Of a DNA stretch of 56,669 nucleotides, positions 33,981 through 48,900 are shown one piece after another. Position numbers and translations under genes: made by a program. Source of the DNA: Smittium mucronatum (Eukaryota > Kickxellomycota > Harpellomycetes > Harpellales > Legeriomycetaceae); contig LSSL01003717.1 in the NCBI GenBank assembly GCA_001953115.1, positions 1 to 56,669 of the forward strand, given 5' to 3'. The stretch's first letter is position 1; each line of letters opens with the position of its first letter. The notes beneath the pieces are model-generated. The model was not told the origin of the DNA and did no database searches. It was given only the letters and a program-made list of their open reading frames with translations.

Positions 33981-36900
33981 ATTGACACCATTATTTAGGG
34001 ATTTTTTTAAATACTTGTTAGTTATTTGTTAATAATATAAAGATTTATCGAATAGAAATGTTTTAATTAAAATCTTTCCAATAATTTTTTGCTTAATTTT
34101 TATATCGATCTACATAATTTTGTCAATAGGAAATTACTCTAGTTTATTAATTTTATATCTAACGGCAAATTTTGTATCAGTTTACATGATTTTGCATGAT
34201 TTTTCATAAATTTCTATCAGCATATTGATTATACATTATAATAAATGATGTAAGATAAATTATTAATATTTCTTAAAAAAAACAAAAAAATTAATAGACA
34301 AGTCTCTTAATAATAAAAATACTTTAGTTTGTTATATTTTTATCAAATAAAATATTTATTAGTGGATAGATAAAAATTTTATCCATATATAAACAATTTT
34401 TTAATATCTAGAATATATACCAAATAAATTGTCTTAATTAAACGTTGTTAAAAATTTAAGCTGAAAATTAATAAAAATAAAAATAATCACATTTTTCATA
34501 TAATAATATTATTGTTTTACATATTATATTCGTTAAAAAAAGTTAAAATTAATAAAAATACTTGCTTAATAACGGTCTACTTGATTAATAAGTATATTTA
34601 CTATTGTTAAATGAAAATAATAATATGAATAAAATTAATTTAAAAAAACATTTTCAATTTCTTATTGCAGAAAATTTTTTATTGAGGTATCCATGAATTG
34701 GTTAATATAAAAATCCATTAATAAAATATATTTTATTGCGATTTGACTATAACTTTAATTGAGATTTAAAAAATAAAAATCTGGGGCTGGGAAATTTATA
34801 TAAGGGTTATTATTAGAGAGCGAAACTCTCCTAATATTTTTAATTTGTAAGATTATTAGTTAATATTTAGCTGTAATTAACAAGTGAATCTTGTATTGAA
34901 AATATTCATTGTATTTAGTAAATTAGTATACTTATGATTATTTTCAAGCCCAATTTATTTTTACTGTTTAAAAGATTTTTCAATATAAATTTATACCACT
35001 TTCAAACCAATAAAAATAGAAAAACATACTAGATCTAATAATTTTTCGAAAAATTTCCAACAAAAATCTTTATTATGTCATTTTAATTTTGAACTGCCCA
35101 AAAAATTTATACTTTTTCTTAGCAAAATAGTTGCAAATCAAGAAATTTTAAAATTTTCAATCGATAAGTGTTTGTTTTTAAAGATAATCTCACTTATTTT
35201 TCTATTATTAGTGGGTATCTAATGATTAAATAAAAATTTCGCCAATACCTTACACAGAAAAAAAATCCTGGTCTTTAAGGCGATTTATCATTTAAGCAAA
35301 TGTTTTTGAAATGCGATTATATTTAGGGAGGAAATATAAAACTATTTTAAAAGTGAAAAACACATATTTCGGAAAGATCTTTCCAATTTCGAAACAAAAA
35401 GTTTCTATAAACTTTAAAAATGTATTTAGAATTGGTTTTTATAAATACCGAAATTTGTGTTATTTATACGAATTCGCAGAGCTAGCATTTATCTTCCAAA
35501 AATATCGAAAATAATGATGTATTTTTGAATTATATGAAGTGGTCTATTAATGTAAAATTTATTATCATATTAGCAAAAAGGGATTTTTTTCTAAAGGTTA
35601 TTAGGGTAAGACTATATGATCAAAACCAAAATCATAAGCCGTTTGATAAATGGCATGTCATCAAGGTATTTTCCCTATAATAGAAAAATAAACTTTAGAT
35701 TTTTTTTCTTATTAGTAATAAATGTTGGATTTAAATAGAATTTATTTAAAAATATGAATTTTTGAATTTAAATTAAAAATTAATAAAATAAAATATAACA
35801 TAACAATAAGTAGAAATTAAATATTTGTCTAAAATATATTTCTATTAAATAAAAAATAATTTATTATTGAAATATATCTATAAAATATCAAATATAATGC
35901 GTTCCTTTTGCGAAAAGAATAGCTTAAATATATTTATTTTATTAAAAATACATAAAATACAATCAGTATATTTTTTAAAGTTTTTAAAACATTTTATTAG
36001 TATAAAATTTTAGCTAATTTTATTCAAAAATCTACTATCTTTATTTGAAATATTTTTATTCTATTCATAAAAAAATAGAATCCCAGAAGCACATAATTTT
36101 AATGTAGAAGTTAAATAGTTTAAAAATATATATTTGACATGTTTTTTACACACCGGGCTAAAAAAATACAATACTCAATAAGAATAACAACACTAAAAAT
36201 TATTATTTTTTGAAAAATAATTTAAAATATTTATTAATTATTGATTTCATTTAATAAAGTTAATATAATAAAAATTTAAAAATCAATTAGGTTATATTTG
36301 CAAATTTATGAGAATTTACAATTAAATCGAGTGAATTTAATCAGAAATATATCCCTAAATTCCAAATAATATTAAAAAAAAGCATTGGATAATTCTATTA
36401 TAGAAATTAGCAGCTGAAAAAAGCTGAATTATAACAGCCATAATTTAAAATATGAAATCAATTCTTTTAATATCGGATATATTTGTGTTTATTATAATAA
36501 TAATAAAATAATAATAATACGAGTGGAATATTGAAAATAGTTTTCAGCATAAAATATGATGTTATAGTAAGGGAAATTGATAATCTCTTAGTTTTATTTG
36601 AAAAAAAATATAGATAGTAATAAAAAATTAAGTAAAATCTTAAATCCCTTTTACCATAAAATTTTATAAGATATTGTACTTTAAATATAAGTAAAGTATT
36701 ATTAAAAGCTTTAATTATTTTTGATAGCGTTTTATAAGGAAAATTTTATGGTTTTTTTTTCTTTAAAATTAAATTCTCCAATCAATTTTTTCTTTTTGGA
36801 ATTTCGGACTTATAAAATCTCAATACTTAAAAAGCATTAAATTATCAAATTTTATGAAAATAGTTTAATAGTTTAAATATTATTTTTTATTAAAATTTTA

Positions 36901-39900
36901 TGCAACAAAATTTTAATTTATACCCCATTTTATCCTTTAAATTTTATTTTATTTAAAATTTAGCTACTTTTTAATCACAAATTAAAAAGTTTTCTTTGCG
37001 TTTTGTCATTTTCAAAAAATTAAAGATAAATTAATAATCTTATTGAAAAAATATTGGAGATAATTTGGTATTTAAAATTTTTTAATTAATTGTTTAAAAT
37101 ATTTTCGCAATAACTTCTGGTTGCTTTCCAGTAATCAGAAACTTAACTGCATTATAATATACTCACATTAAAATAAAAATATCTAAATTATAATATCTTT
37201 ATTCGAAAAAATAAGTATGTATTTATCTAACTATATTTATAAAGATGAATATTTAACATTTTCTTGGTAATTATATCATTTCAAATTATACGAAAATCCC
37301 TTAACTTGAACCGAAATAAATTCTAATTTACTTGTTTTATTTAAAATATTTAATAATCAGTAAGTTTCAAGAAATATGATAAAACTATTTAAAAGGTATT
37401 TAAAATTTTTTCCTTAACATATTTTAAATAGTTTTTTTTTGGAAACCTTAAATAAGATTATCTATTTATTAAAAAAAAAATTATCCGCATATAAATTGAT
37501 ATACACCAATGATAAAAGTAAAGATTCTGTAAAAAAAAAATCATTTAAAATTATAAAAATACTTTATAAATTTTTTTATCCATGTTATAATATTTTAATA
37601 CTTTAATTTAATTTTAACGCAAATCTACTTCAAACGTCCTAAAAAATTAAATTTTGAAGCTTTAGTATACTCATTTTTTATAAAAAATATTTATAAAAAT
37701 TTCAATCTATATAGAAATTTTTTTTGTAGTTTTCATTTGAAAAATACTTATTATACTTTGAGACTTGTAAAAACACTATTTTTTCCACAGAAATACTCCT
37801 AAACCAACTCAATATAATATATATATATATATATATTAATTTTTATCATTTGAATTAACTATAAAAAATTTAAAAAGATTTAAACGGTAAGTATTGATAT
37901 TTTTAATAAAATTGCTATTTAAAAAAAACCCCATAGTTTTGAATTGATATTTATATATATATCTTGAATGGATAAAACTAAAACATTTAAAAAATCATCA
38001 TAAACACTAACCAAAACCTTTATCAATAATTTAAATCACTAAAAAAATTATATTTTTACAAGTTTGATTAGAGAATTTATATTCAATTATAACTAAATAT
38101 TAAAAATACATTAATTTTTTTTTATAAAAAAAATATAATACAAAAAAGATGATTTCATAAGATGACTTATATTTTTTCTTTTTTGAAAAAAATCAAACAA
38201 TATTAAAGAGCTCGCTTATAATTAAAAATGCTGTACATATTTTACTATAATTTCAAAATTGATAATAATTTAATTAAATAAGCTTGATACATATTTTTAA
38301 ATATATATACATATATCTTCAGTATTTTTTTGTCCTATGAGATTATAAACAACTAAATCCACATAATATCTCAATTATCAAAGTGGTATTGGTATATTAT
38401 ATACATAACTAGTTTTTTTATAGATTTTTTTAGACACTTCTATTATTTCAGTATAAATTTATACTAAAATGTGGGTTTTTTTATAATTAGGACTATAATA
38501 AAAACATGCAATAAAGTAATTTTCCTTTTTTAAAATCAATAAAGCTATTTTTATTTAATAAAGTTATAACTTGAATTTAAAATTTGAAATAATAATATTC
38601 AAGGAAAATTTCAAATTTATTATGAGGAATTAAAATTTTTTATCAAGTGTATTTGAGCTTTACACGTTCAAAAATAATCATTAATTTTTAGTAGTAAAAA
38701 TATAAGATTTATTTCCCTAACATTATCTTAGATCTTATAAAACATTTTAAAAAAACTTATAAATTCTTTTTTTTCATTTTTAACCCTATGACAATATATA
38801 TTATATGATCAGTATTAATATATTACTGCATAACTTTTTAATTATTCTAGTACAAAAATTATTTGTCAGAGAGAAAAAAAACACATTATTTTGAATTTGG
38901 TTTCTTTAATTGTTTTTTTAACAAATATCAAACGCCACCTGTAAATTATGCTGAAAATTAAAAACTTGATACTTCTTTTTAGAAAGCGGAAATTTTATAA
39001 TATTCCATGAATCAAACTAAGAAAAAAACAAAACTCTTATTATTTCTGAATTTTTTTTAGATTTATTTGTACCGAAACTAATTCATTTAAAATTAGAATT
39101 TGTAAAGGCCTAACTTTTCATGAAATGACATATATCGGTCTCAAATAAATTAATTTTAAGAAGTGAGACTTAATCCAAAAAAAACTTTATAAATTTTTTT
39201 ATATATTAATCTGGTAATTAAATTTTTTTTGTGAAAAAACCAATCAATTCGAATAGTTTTGGTTAGTTGTTATTTTAGTTTTATTAAGAAAAAAAGAAAT
39301 TTTTTATAGAATACTGGCTTTTAACTTTTAAAATAAAAATTATAACAAAAATATCAAAAATTTATATCAAGAATTCTGCATATATAATTTATCCAAAACA
39401 ACTAAGTATTCATATAAAAATATGTATTTTTAAAATAAAGTCGAAAGAGATCACATGGCGAAAAATTATAGAAAGCTACTAAATCCAATGAAACTGCTTA
39501 TGAAGTACGAAAATTTTTTATTCATACTAAATACAATAAGTTTTTGTTTTTTTTTAAAATAAAAGGCATCCAGTACATAAAATGTATGTTATTTATACTT
39601 TTATATTTAATTTATAGGTTTTTAAGCATACTAAGGATAATAATAATTTTTAATAAATACTAAATATACGTATTAATTCAGCTATTTAACTTAAGAATAT
39701 TGATAAATTGCAGAAAATGTTATACATGAATAATTATAACACAATTTAGAGCTCATAAAAATGTCATAATCAAAAGGAAACTGAGTTATACTATCTTTTT
39801 TTATAAAAATAAAAAAAGTACCTGATTTGCAATAGCTTGGTTATTAATCGATTTTATAGAGATTATATTAACAAGTATATTTTTTTTCACACAATTTTTT

Positions 39901-41780
39901 GTTAATTTTTAATTTCCAAAATAAACCATCAAATATTATTTGAAAATTATGAAATAATAATCTCTCAAACTAGATTAATATGAATCTATATTTAATTCAA
40001 GTACTGCATATTTAATTTTCATAATGTTTGCTTAAAATAAAAGACGGTAGGGTTTTAAGCATAAAAATATAGAATTTTCATAATTACATGAATTTTTTTT
40101 TTTGAAAAAAAAAAAATTCTAGTCTATATATAAAAGGAGAAAAAAAAACAATCGAGAAATATCTATATTTTCATGCCGAAAAAAATTTAAACTCTTAATT
40201 TAAAATCCTTATATTTTATTTATTTATAATTTTAATAGAAAATTCATTATACTTATTAATTTTTAGAAAATATCCAACATTTTTTTCATCAATAAAAGTT
40301 TTGATAACCAATTAACTTTTTTTTTTCTTTTTTCATGAATCTAGATTTTATTAAAGGAGTAGCAGCAAAAATATTTCAAATGTTGGATTTAAACAAATAA
40401 ATAAACAAAATTTTCTTTAAAGCTTTTTGAAAATACTAAAAAAAATTACGCAGAGGTATAGGAGAAATTGAATCTAAATTTTTTTGAATTTTGAATTTTT
40501 TTTTCTTTTAAAAACTTGTTAAAATAAATTATCCTAAAAGAATATCCAAAATTTAATGGAATTTAATAGATTTTAATTACTATCTATAAATATTTTTCAC
40601 CCCGCAGTAGAAATTAAATTTAAATAATCACTTAAAATATATTTAATTTAGTCAGCTGTTATATTAATCAAGGAAATATACCACATCGATCACATAATAT
40701 TATTATTTGTCAAAAGAAAATCCAATATTTTTAAATTTCTACTGCCAAAAATTTAATTTTTTTATAAGATTCATAGATTATACAATGAATATTTTAAGCT
40801 TTTAAAGATAAAACTCAATAAATTTTTGTTGAGAAAAATCTTTTAAAATAATTTTTAAATGTTTTGTTAATTTTTTATAAAAATAATTGTGTTAATCATT
40901 AGGAGAATTATATAAATTGCATTGTTATAAAAATAAAAACAACAAATTAAAGAAATATCTTCCAGTTATATATCAATAACATATTAAAAAAATTTAATCT
41001 TTCCTATTGGAGAAAATTTGATTTTTTCTCAAATTGATTAACAGGAAATTAATTCTAACCCACAAATTTTTACAAATGATGCTTAAAACACACATACGTG
41101 GGAAATAAATAAATGAAAAAATTTATAGGGTATTTAAATCTGATATTTTTAAATAGCACGAATAAATAATAACAAGAATTGTAATAAACAGCCATATGTG
41201 CAAAAAAATGCATCTTTTATTTCTTAAAATAAATCCAATTAATAATTTTAACCAATAAAGAAAACTCATTTAATTTTATTAAATATTTTTATATTGGATT
41301 CTCAAAAGGGAAGAAATTCTTGAAAATTTGAATTTTTCGATTAATTGTGTATATTTTTTAAATATAAATTAAAATGATTTTTGGATAATATCACAATTTC
41401 GCGTTTATATTTACTTTATAAATACATAAAATCACTTCGAAAGAATATTTTTTGAGAATTATTATCAACAAAAAATGCAAATAAACCAGTGAATATTTGG
41501 GAAAATACACATAAATAAATACCGATTACTTTAAAAAAAATAGAGAGATAAATTAATTATTTCACCAAATCTATCTTTTGACATAATATTCAAAAATAAT
41601 ACTCGGGAGATTTTTTCTCTTTTTCTCTTTTTTAATTTTTAATTTTAATTTTAGGTTCTTCGGTTAATTGGAATTTTATTTTATTCCAACAGAAATATAT
41701 ATGAAATAGTATCAAAAAAAATAAATTAAAAGTACTTATGCTAGCAAAACCCCTCTCAGTTTTTTAAAAAAATATTTTAA
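33981..41780. other. A+T-rich desert, middle part
   Basis: A/T runs without recognisable genes. It contains a hairpin with arms GAGAG/CTCTC and a CGAAA loop (34812-34836), an (AT)n tract at about 37814-37836, and a long snap-back palindrome GAA-T11-G-A12-TTC (40090-40119). An open frame of 67 codons at 35311-35514 has no recognisable pattern and biased composition, and is probably chance. Confidence 0.55.
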
Positions 41781-42940
41781 TTGTTTTTAAAAGTTATTAA
41801 TAAATTATTAAAACAGAACTCTAAAATATCAAACGGTACTAACATCCAAAATATTGATAAATACACAGAATCCACAAAAATCTATATATCAGAGTATTTG
41901 GTTGCATCAGCACTATCAATAAAATTTGTTTCAGATACACCAAAATTTATGATCCATAAATATATAAAGATATATCTAAAGATCCAGATAATATTTATTA
42001 TTAGACTGTATTTGATATAAAACATTATAAAAAGGTGTATTCTGTGCGAATGAAAGATCTTATAAAATCAGAACTGCGCAGGTGCAGAAAATCTGTCTTT
42101 GCTCAAAAAGATATTTACAATATTAATGATATATTTAAGAAATTACTTCAAATTTGAGAAGCTTGGAAGTAATTTTAATATTTCAGAGCCATTAGCTTGT
42201 AGTATATTAATTCTCATCCCATAGTTAGTTAGGGAACCGCTGTTTAAATATTATCTATTCCCTACGAAGAAGAAAATAAAACTATAAAATAAAATTATCA
42301 GTAAAAAAAAATAAGAAAGTAGCCTCAGTTATATACTTCACCATATTTTTTATCAATATTCCAAGCGGCTATTTTCAAGATGGAATTTTTTTTTATTCTG
42401 GAAAGTGTCACAGGTATTGTATGAAGTGAGAAGTAGCAGTAAAAAATCTGGGAGATGCTCTTTTATAATCCTCGCTGTAGATAGATCTATTCACGACATG
42501 TCTGTCTTAGGGGGATGGAAAATAGTTACACAAATTGTATGAAGAGGCCTAATGACTATAGGATTGATTTTGACAACGACTGTATGACTAGTAGGCCATA
42601 ATTGCAGTTAAAGAATATATTGTGCTTGGAAAAAAATCAAGATATTAATATCTAGAAAAAGAGCCTCTCGGAGTGGGAGAGTATTTTACATGGTGAAAAT
42701 TCGGTATTAAAAAATTTAAAAAATTCTATTTCAACTACAGAATTACCCCCAGATCAATCTTCAGCAGATCATAGTGAAATAATAATTGTTGTGAATTTTT
42801 TTATCAGATTAAAGAGGTTTTTAAAAACAGAAAGAGATAAATTCAGATGATCATTATAGAACTTAGAGGTTATCATAGAAATATTTTTATCATTGAGAGA
42901 TCTAATAATTACAAGGTCGCCTGAATTTTTTTGACGTTAA
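41781..42940 (+). pseudogene. Possible decayed coding region, unidentified
   Basis: Complexity rises between about 42040 and 42930. Several plus-strand stretches look protein-like although separated by stops and shifts: an open frame at 41781-42020, one with LRRCRKSVFAQKDIYNIND near 42075, one with SGRCSFIILAVDRSIHDMS near 42450, and one at about 42653-42849 with SEWESILHGENSVLKNL and TTELPPDQSSADHSE. I recognise no family. Amino-acid variety (Trp, Cys, Pro, Gln, Asp) exceeds what the surrounding A/T-only sequence yields, which suggests a former gene or transposon. Confidence 0.35.
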
Positions 42941-45900
42941 ACTATATAATAAGAATAAAATATTTATAATCCTTAAAGAAAAGAAAAGAAAAGAAATCGA
43001 AGTATAGAAATAACAAAAAAGAAGGCAAAATTATTCCGCGATATACAACCCTTTTAAAAAAATACTACAGAAAGCTCCTATATAGTAAGAAAAAAATCTT
43101 CAGATCCTGAAATTAATGATGTAAATTGCTTCTCAAAATTATATTCTTATGAAGTATTTTTTTTATTTTTAATATTAATCTTATCTGTACTCATTTATAT
43201 TATCAACAAATAAATTCTTTATATATTAGATATCATTATTCAATGTTATTATAACTCTAATTATATAAATATAGTATAAATAAATCTTATACCTTACTGG
43301 CTAATTTTTTTTTCTATAAAAGCTTATTTGGGGTAATTTTATTTAAATTCTCTTTTTCTTATATTACTCTTGTATTTTTTACGAAAAATCAAGAATATTA
43401 AACTTCGAAAATCTTTAAATGTAATTTGAAGAAAACAGCTACATGAATTTCGATTCCAACCAATTTTTTTGTTTTAAATTATTTATTTTTGGTTTTTTAT
43501 TATTTGTAAAATTTCAATGATTTAATTAATACAATTAGATATCAGTAATTTATTTCTAAATTAATTAGATTTCTTATTAGTCGAAGCCCTTACTCCAGAT
43601 TTAGGACAAATTTTCAACCAAATAAGTTAAGTTTCTTTCAATTTAAATAAATTATTTTTTCTATTTTCATCATACTTTATTTGTAAGAATTATCTAAGCT
43701 TATTTTTGGAGACTTGCTTAATATACGGAATGCATACTGTTTAAGAAAATAAGTTTGTCCAGATTTATCAATAATTAAAAGAATAGAAATTTCGAAGAGG
43801 GTAATCAATACTGAGACTAATTATAATGGTAAAAATACTTTTATTTTAATTATTGAAACCATTTGTTTGATTATTATCATTTTTATACCTATTTAATTAA
43901 ATATCAACACATCTCTTCAGTTAAAAATAATTAAAAAATCTTTTATAACAATAAAAACCGCATATTTTTGTTTTTTGGATATATCCCGGAGAGAAAATAA
44001 AATTTTAGCAGAGTGTAAGGATCAGGTTTAATGGGATAATTTTAATAATAAAATGTAAAAGGATATACTAGTTAAAAATATAAAAGATAGGGAAAGAGAC
44101 GGGTTGAAAAGCTTAGTCACTACAAAATGTCTAAGCTTCCTTATTTAATCCATTTTCTATTTTCTAAAAGTCAATTATGCTTATTGTAAGATTTCTTCAT
44201 TGGATGAAATATTCAATGCGTGTACTGAATCTATTGGTTCATTACACAGAGTTACTTCTTTTAAATTTTTTTAAATTTAAATTTTGGACGATAATTTTTC
44301 AAACTAAAAAATATTTCAAACTTAATGGACCAGAGATTCACTTTAATAGTTAAAGATACAAGTAAAAAAGTTTAATATAAAAATTAACAAAAAATTTTCA
44401 CAAATAAGTTAAATTATTTTTGTAAAATTAGTCTTTTTATATTACCAATACTTTGAGACCAAATTAAACTTGTGTTATTACACATTATTCTAATGCAAAA
44501 AAAATTATTTGAAAAGTAAATTTTCTTGTAAAAACAGTTAAAATATATGAAATGAAATAATGTAAAAAAAAACCCCGATTTTCTTAAAATTTTTATGATT
44601 TAAATATATTCAGTTTTGGTTTTCTTAATTTCCAATTTAACAGCAAAATATTTCCATGGATTTTCCAAAATCCTTAGTTTATTGTAATCGAGTTTTGATG
44701 GTACATTAACATTTATCTTTTCATATATTTTATCTTATTTTAGTTCTTGATTTTTAGAATCACCTCTCCTCACCATGGAATATTTATTAAAGTCTAAGGT
44801 CAATATTCCTACAAATTTCCATTTTTATTTTCAGTACGAAAAATATACATGATATTAAATATAGGTTTGTTGACCGATATAATATAAAAAATATAGATGA
44901 TATCTTCTATTGATATGAATATATACTTTTAATGGATAAATTCAACTCAAATATTAATTTTTAAAGGATGGTTTTATAAATTATCTTTTGTCTAATATTC
45001 AATTTTTACTGAAACTGCAATATAATTTTCAAGTCAATTATTTTTTTAAATAAATTAATCATTAGTTAATAAAAAAAATATCGACTCTAGTCAATATAAT
45101 ATAAAAAGTACGAGGTCTGACTAATTTTCCAAAAAATTTGGGTAAATATTGTAATTCCAATTCCAAATCAATATATTTTTTGAAAAATTATATCGGAAAT
45201 ATGTTTTTATATTATTAATAATGTAAAATTTCAATATGAAAGTTTTTGAAAAAGTTAATTTACCTTATATAGCAAAGCTATACTATTAAAAAAAAAATCC
45301 CAATAGTTTTTTAGAAGTATTGGAGAATATTATTTATACCTTTAAATTTACCCAAACTTAATAAAAAAAATCCAATAGCTTTTAGCATAAAATTAATTAG
45401 TTAATTGAGTATGTATTAATTAATAGGGTGGTATATAAGGTAATTATACGTATATTGGCATACTTAAGGGGTATTTCACAATAACTTATTGTAATAATGT
45501 ATGGAAATCAGATTAAAAAACAGAGGAGACTTTACTGAACTGGGTAGTTTATTATTCATCAAATTATCATTTCAATTAAAAATTATCCTATTGCTTAACA
45601 TCTATAAAAATAAAAGATTGGATTTATTTTTTAAATATATAACTGAAATATAATTCTTTAATTGGTTATTTATATTTTTATAACCATATAATGTAGATAA
45701 TTACTCTATTAAAATCTAAATATTATTCAAAATTCATGAATTTGTATCTATAAGTTTTAAATATACTTAAAATAATATGTATTTATAAATAAATTAAACA
45801 TTTTTTTATCGATATAAACCAAAAAAATTCGAATAAATATATACATATATCTATATTAATCCAACCCTATTTCTTTAAAAAATTAGATAAAGGGCTTATA

Positions 45901-48900
45901 AAAAGTGGTATTATATCCAATATACTCCAATTTTCTCATTATAAAAACATTAAAAATTATATAAATATTGGATTTTATATATAAAAAAAACATTAGTGAT
46001 TTCAAATAATGAATTTTTTTGTTTTAATTTGATATTAGTTAATTAATAATTTTTTACTTGTATTTTTATTTTAGAGAATCAATGATTTTTATAAATTCCT
46101 TATTTGAAAAAATACAATTGCTTTTTAGTTATATGAGCTACAATTTTCTAGCTTTTAATACAAAATAAATTTATCCAGCTTATTAAAATTTATTATTTAT
46201 AATATCTGAAAATTATAGGATCAAAATTATTTTTTTTAGAAATTTTTTATCACTATCATTAATTAATTAATTATAACTATTCCAATATAAGTCCATGTTA
46301 GATGGGATTATTATTGAAAAAAATAATTATAAATTTTTTTAATGAACATACGCTTTAATTTAAGGTAGATTAATTTTTTCCTTTTTATTTCAATTCTTTT
46401 AATACATTATTTTTTTTCAAAAAAAAAATCTTTAAATCAGTCGCACTGAAAAAAAATAAAAAGTAAAAAAATTATGAAATCAATATGAAGTCTCCTGGAT
46501 TTATAATTATTGTGTTGTTTTGATTTTTATTACATATATATTGAAAATTGGTATAATTTTTATTTAATTTTTCTAGTTCTATAAGGTTAACAATAAAATC
46601 AAAAAAACAAAGTTTTATAAATTTTTTTGTTTCCATTTTTTCTAAAAATAGGGTAAAATTTGAAGACTAATAAAAAATTATCTATATTAAAAAAATAAGT
46701 TTTTTTTTTTAACCACAAACAGAATTTGAAAAAATCATATGATTTTTTGAAATTTATGCCGCTTTTTATATCATTTTCATACTTTTTTATCCAGTTAACC
46801 ATAAATAAAAGCGTCAATACCTATTAATAATCTTTTTAATACTCAAAGATTGAATAATAAATGAGTTATGAAATAAAAAATATACTAAAAATTTATTTAA
46901 AAGTTTAGGAATAATTAAAAACTACATTTATTTCTAAAGTTTATCGGTTACAAGTGTATTTTATACGTTTAAAATATATCTCGCTGAATCATTTTTTTGT
47001 ATGAAAATATAAAATTAAAAAAAAATATTTTTAGTAATATTCTTTATAACTTATATTCGGATTTTTCTAATCAAATTAAGTGAAAATAAGTTATATTTTT
47101 ATAGTAGATAAAGTTAAATAAATTTAAAATTATATCTATTATTTTTCGATATCAAAATATTATTTTAAAATTTTTATGTTTATTAAAATGAAATTTATAC
47201 TTATGTATATATATATTCCTGATTATCTCGCTCAGAAAATTTTAATACGTTTTGGATAGAATTTTTATATAATACTAAATTCGAAAATTATAAAAATAAC
47301 GTTATTTAAGTAAATATCGTTTTAATTAGATAAATTTTTTATGAATTTTTTATAATTTAGCTATAAATAATGTCTTTTTTTGTTTTCTGTAAAATTTAAA
47401 CCAAATTTTTGATACAGAATTTTCAAGCAATAATTTTTTTTTTTTTTAAAAAGAATAAAAAAAGTATTAAATGAGAAAGAAAATTTTATAGAATATATTA
47501 TGGGTATTAGGTAGTTAGAATCATTAATATAATAAATATATTTTATTATTTCAATATAATTATTACAAAAAAAATATTTAAAAAAAAGAATTCATTTTAT
47601 ACATAAATAATATGAATTTAAAGATGTTAAAAAAAAATAATTGAAAGAGAATATTTTTTCAAGAATTTTTTCCGTATAAAGGGGCTTTCGCTTTACTATA
47701 TAATTTTTCTCATTTCAATAGACTCTTTTTTAAATTCCAATAGAACATTTTTTTAGACCTGCGTGATAGTTTTTTTTGAAAATATCATAAACGGTATTAT
47801 GAATTAAATCATTTATTAAATAATTTAAAAAAAAGTTAAAAATACCTAAAAAAATTAAAATTTCACCAATAATTCCATATTTTAATATTTGCAAGACAAA
47901 TAAAATTATTTTTTATGAGAATGATCCCACAGGTCCGGAATTTAATTTCTATATGAATGAAAAAATATTTAATTTATGTAGAAAAAATTGTCAATTGTAG
48001 TGCAAAAAAGAATATATTTCTATGAAAACCCCCACTAATACATTAATTTAGCTCAAATAAAAATGTCTGTAATTTTTTACCATTTCCAATTTATATAATA
48101 AATGGATTTTTTTTTTTGATATTTCTCCAATTCTACATGAAAAATGATACTCATACGCTTTTTGAAATTTTTATATAATTAAAAAAATAATTTAATATTA
48201 TATCATAATTTTAAAACTATTCTTCGATTTAAAAAATCCAAAATTTCGATTAAAATACGTATAAATAAGCATGATAAAGTTATAGTATTAATTCAGTGAG
48301 AATACTCTTATTTCTATCAAATATGACATTCATTCAGTAATCAATTTTCATGAATATTACGTTTTTTGATTAATTTTTTTAAAATAATTATTAAAAATAT
48401 ATTGTAATTTCTAGATTAATGAAAAAAATCTTTGTCGATAAGCTATATTTATCATAGTACAATAAATAGCGGAAATTATCCATAAAAAAGGATAAAAATA
48501 TTTCCAGAATTTTTATAAATATATTATAATTTTTATGGTATTTTATATGGTGTTTTCAAAAATACATATTTTATATTATATTTAAAATCTATTAATTGTA
48601 AAAAAAATTGAAAGAAATATAGCATACAAAAAATTTTTTTTTTAGAAAATATCAGTATAAAACCTATTAACTTATTAGTGTTGTTTTAAACAAGAAAATT
48701 AGGGGCTGATTACTTTTAATATACATTTTTGTAAAACAAAAAATTATATATTTTTAAAATTATTGTTTAAATAGTACTTAGATTATGTATTTATAAAAAA
48801 ATAAAAGTTTTTTTATTAAAAATTAGAACTCTTATGATTATATATATTTTTGAATCCAAATTTAAACTTTTTATTTATGAAAAATCACCAATAAAGTAAA

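Noticed and set aside
35311..35514. Open frame of 67 codons
   Set aside because: Lys/Tyr/Phe-rich chance frame with no family pattern.
46599..46817. Minus-strand open frame of 72 codons
   Set aside because: Lys/Phe/Asn-rich composition typical of translated A/T runs.
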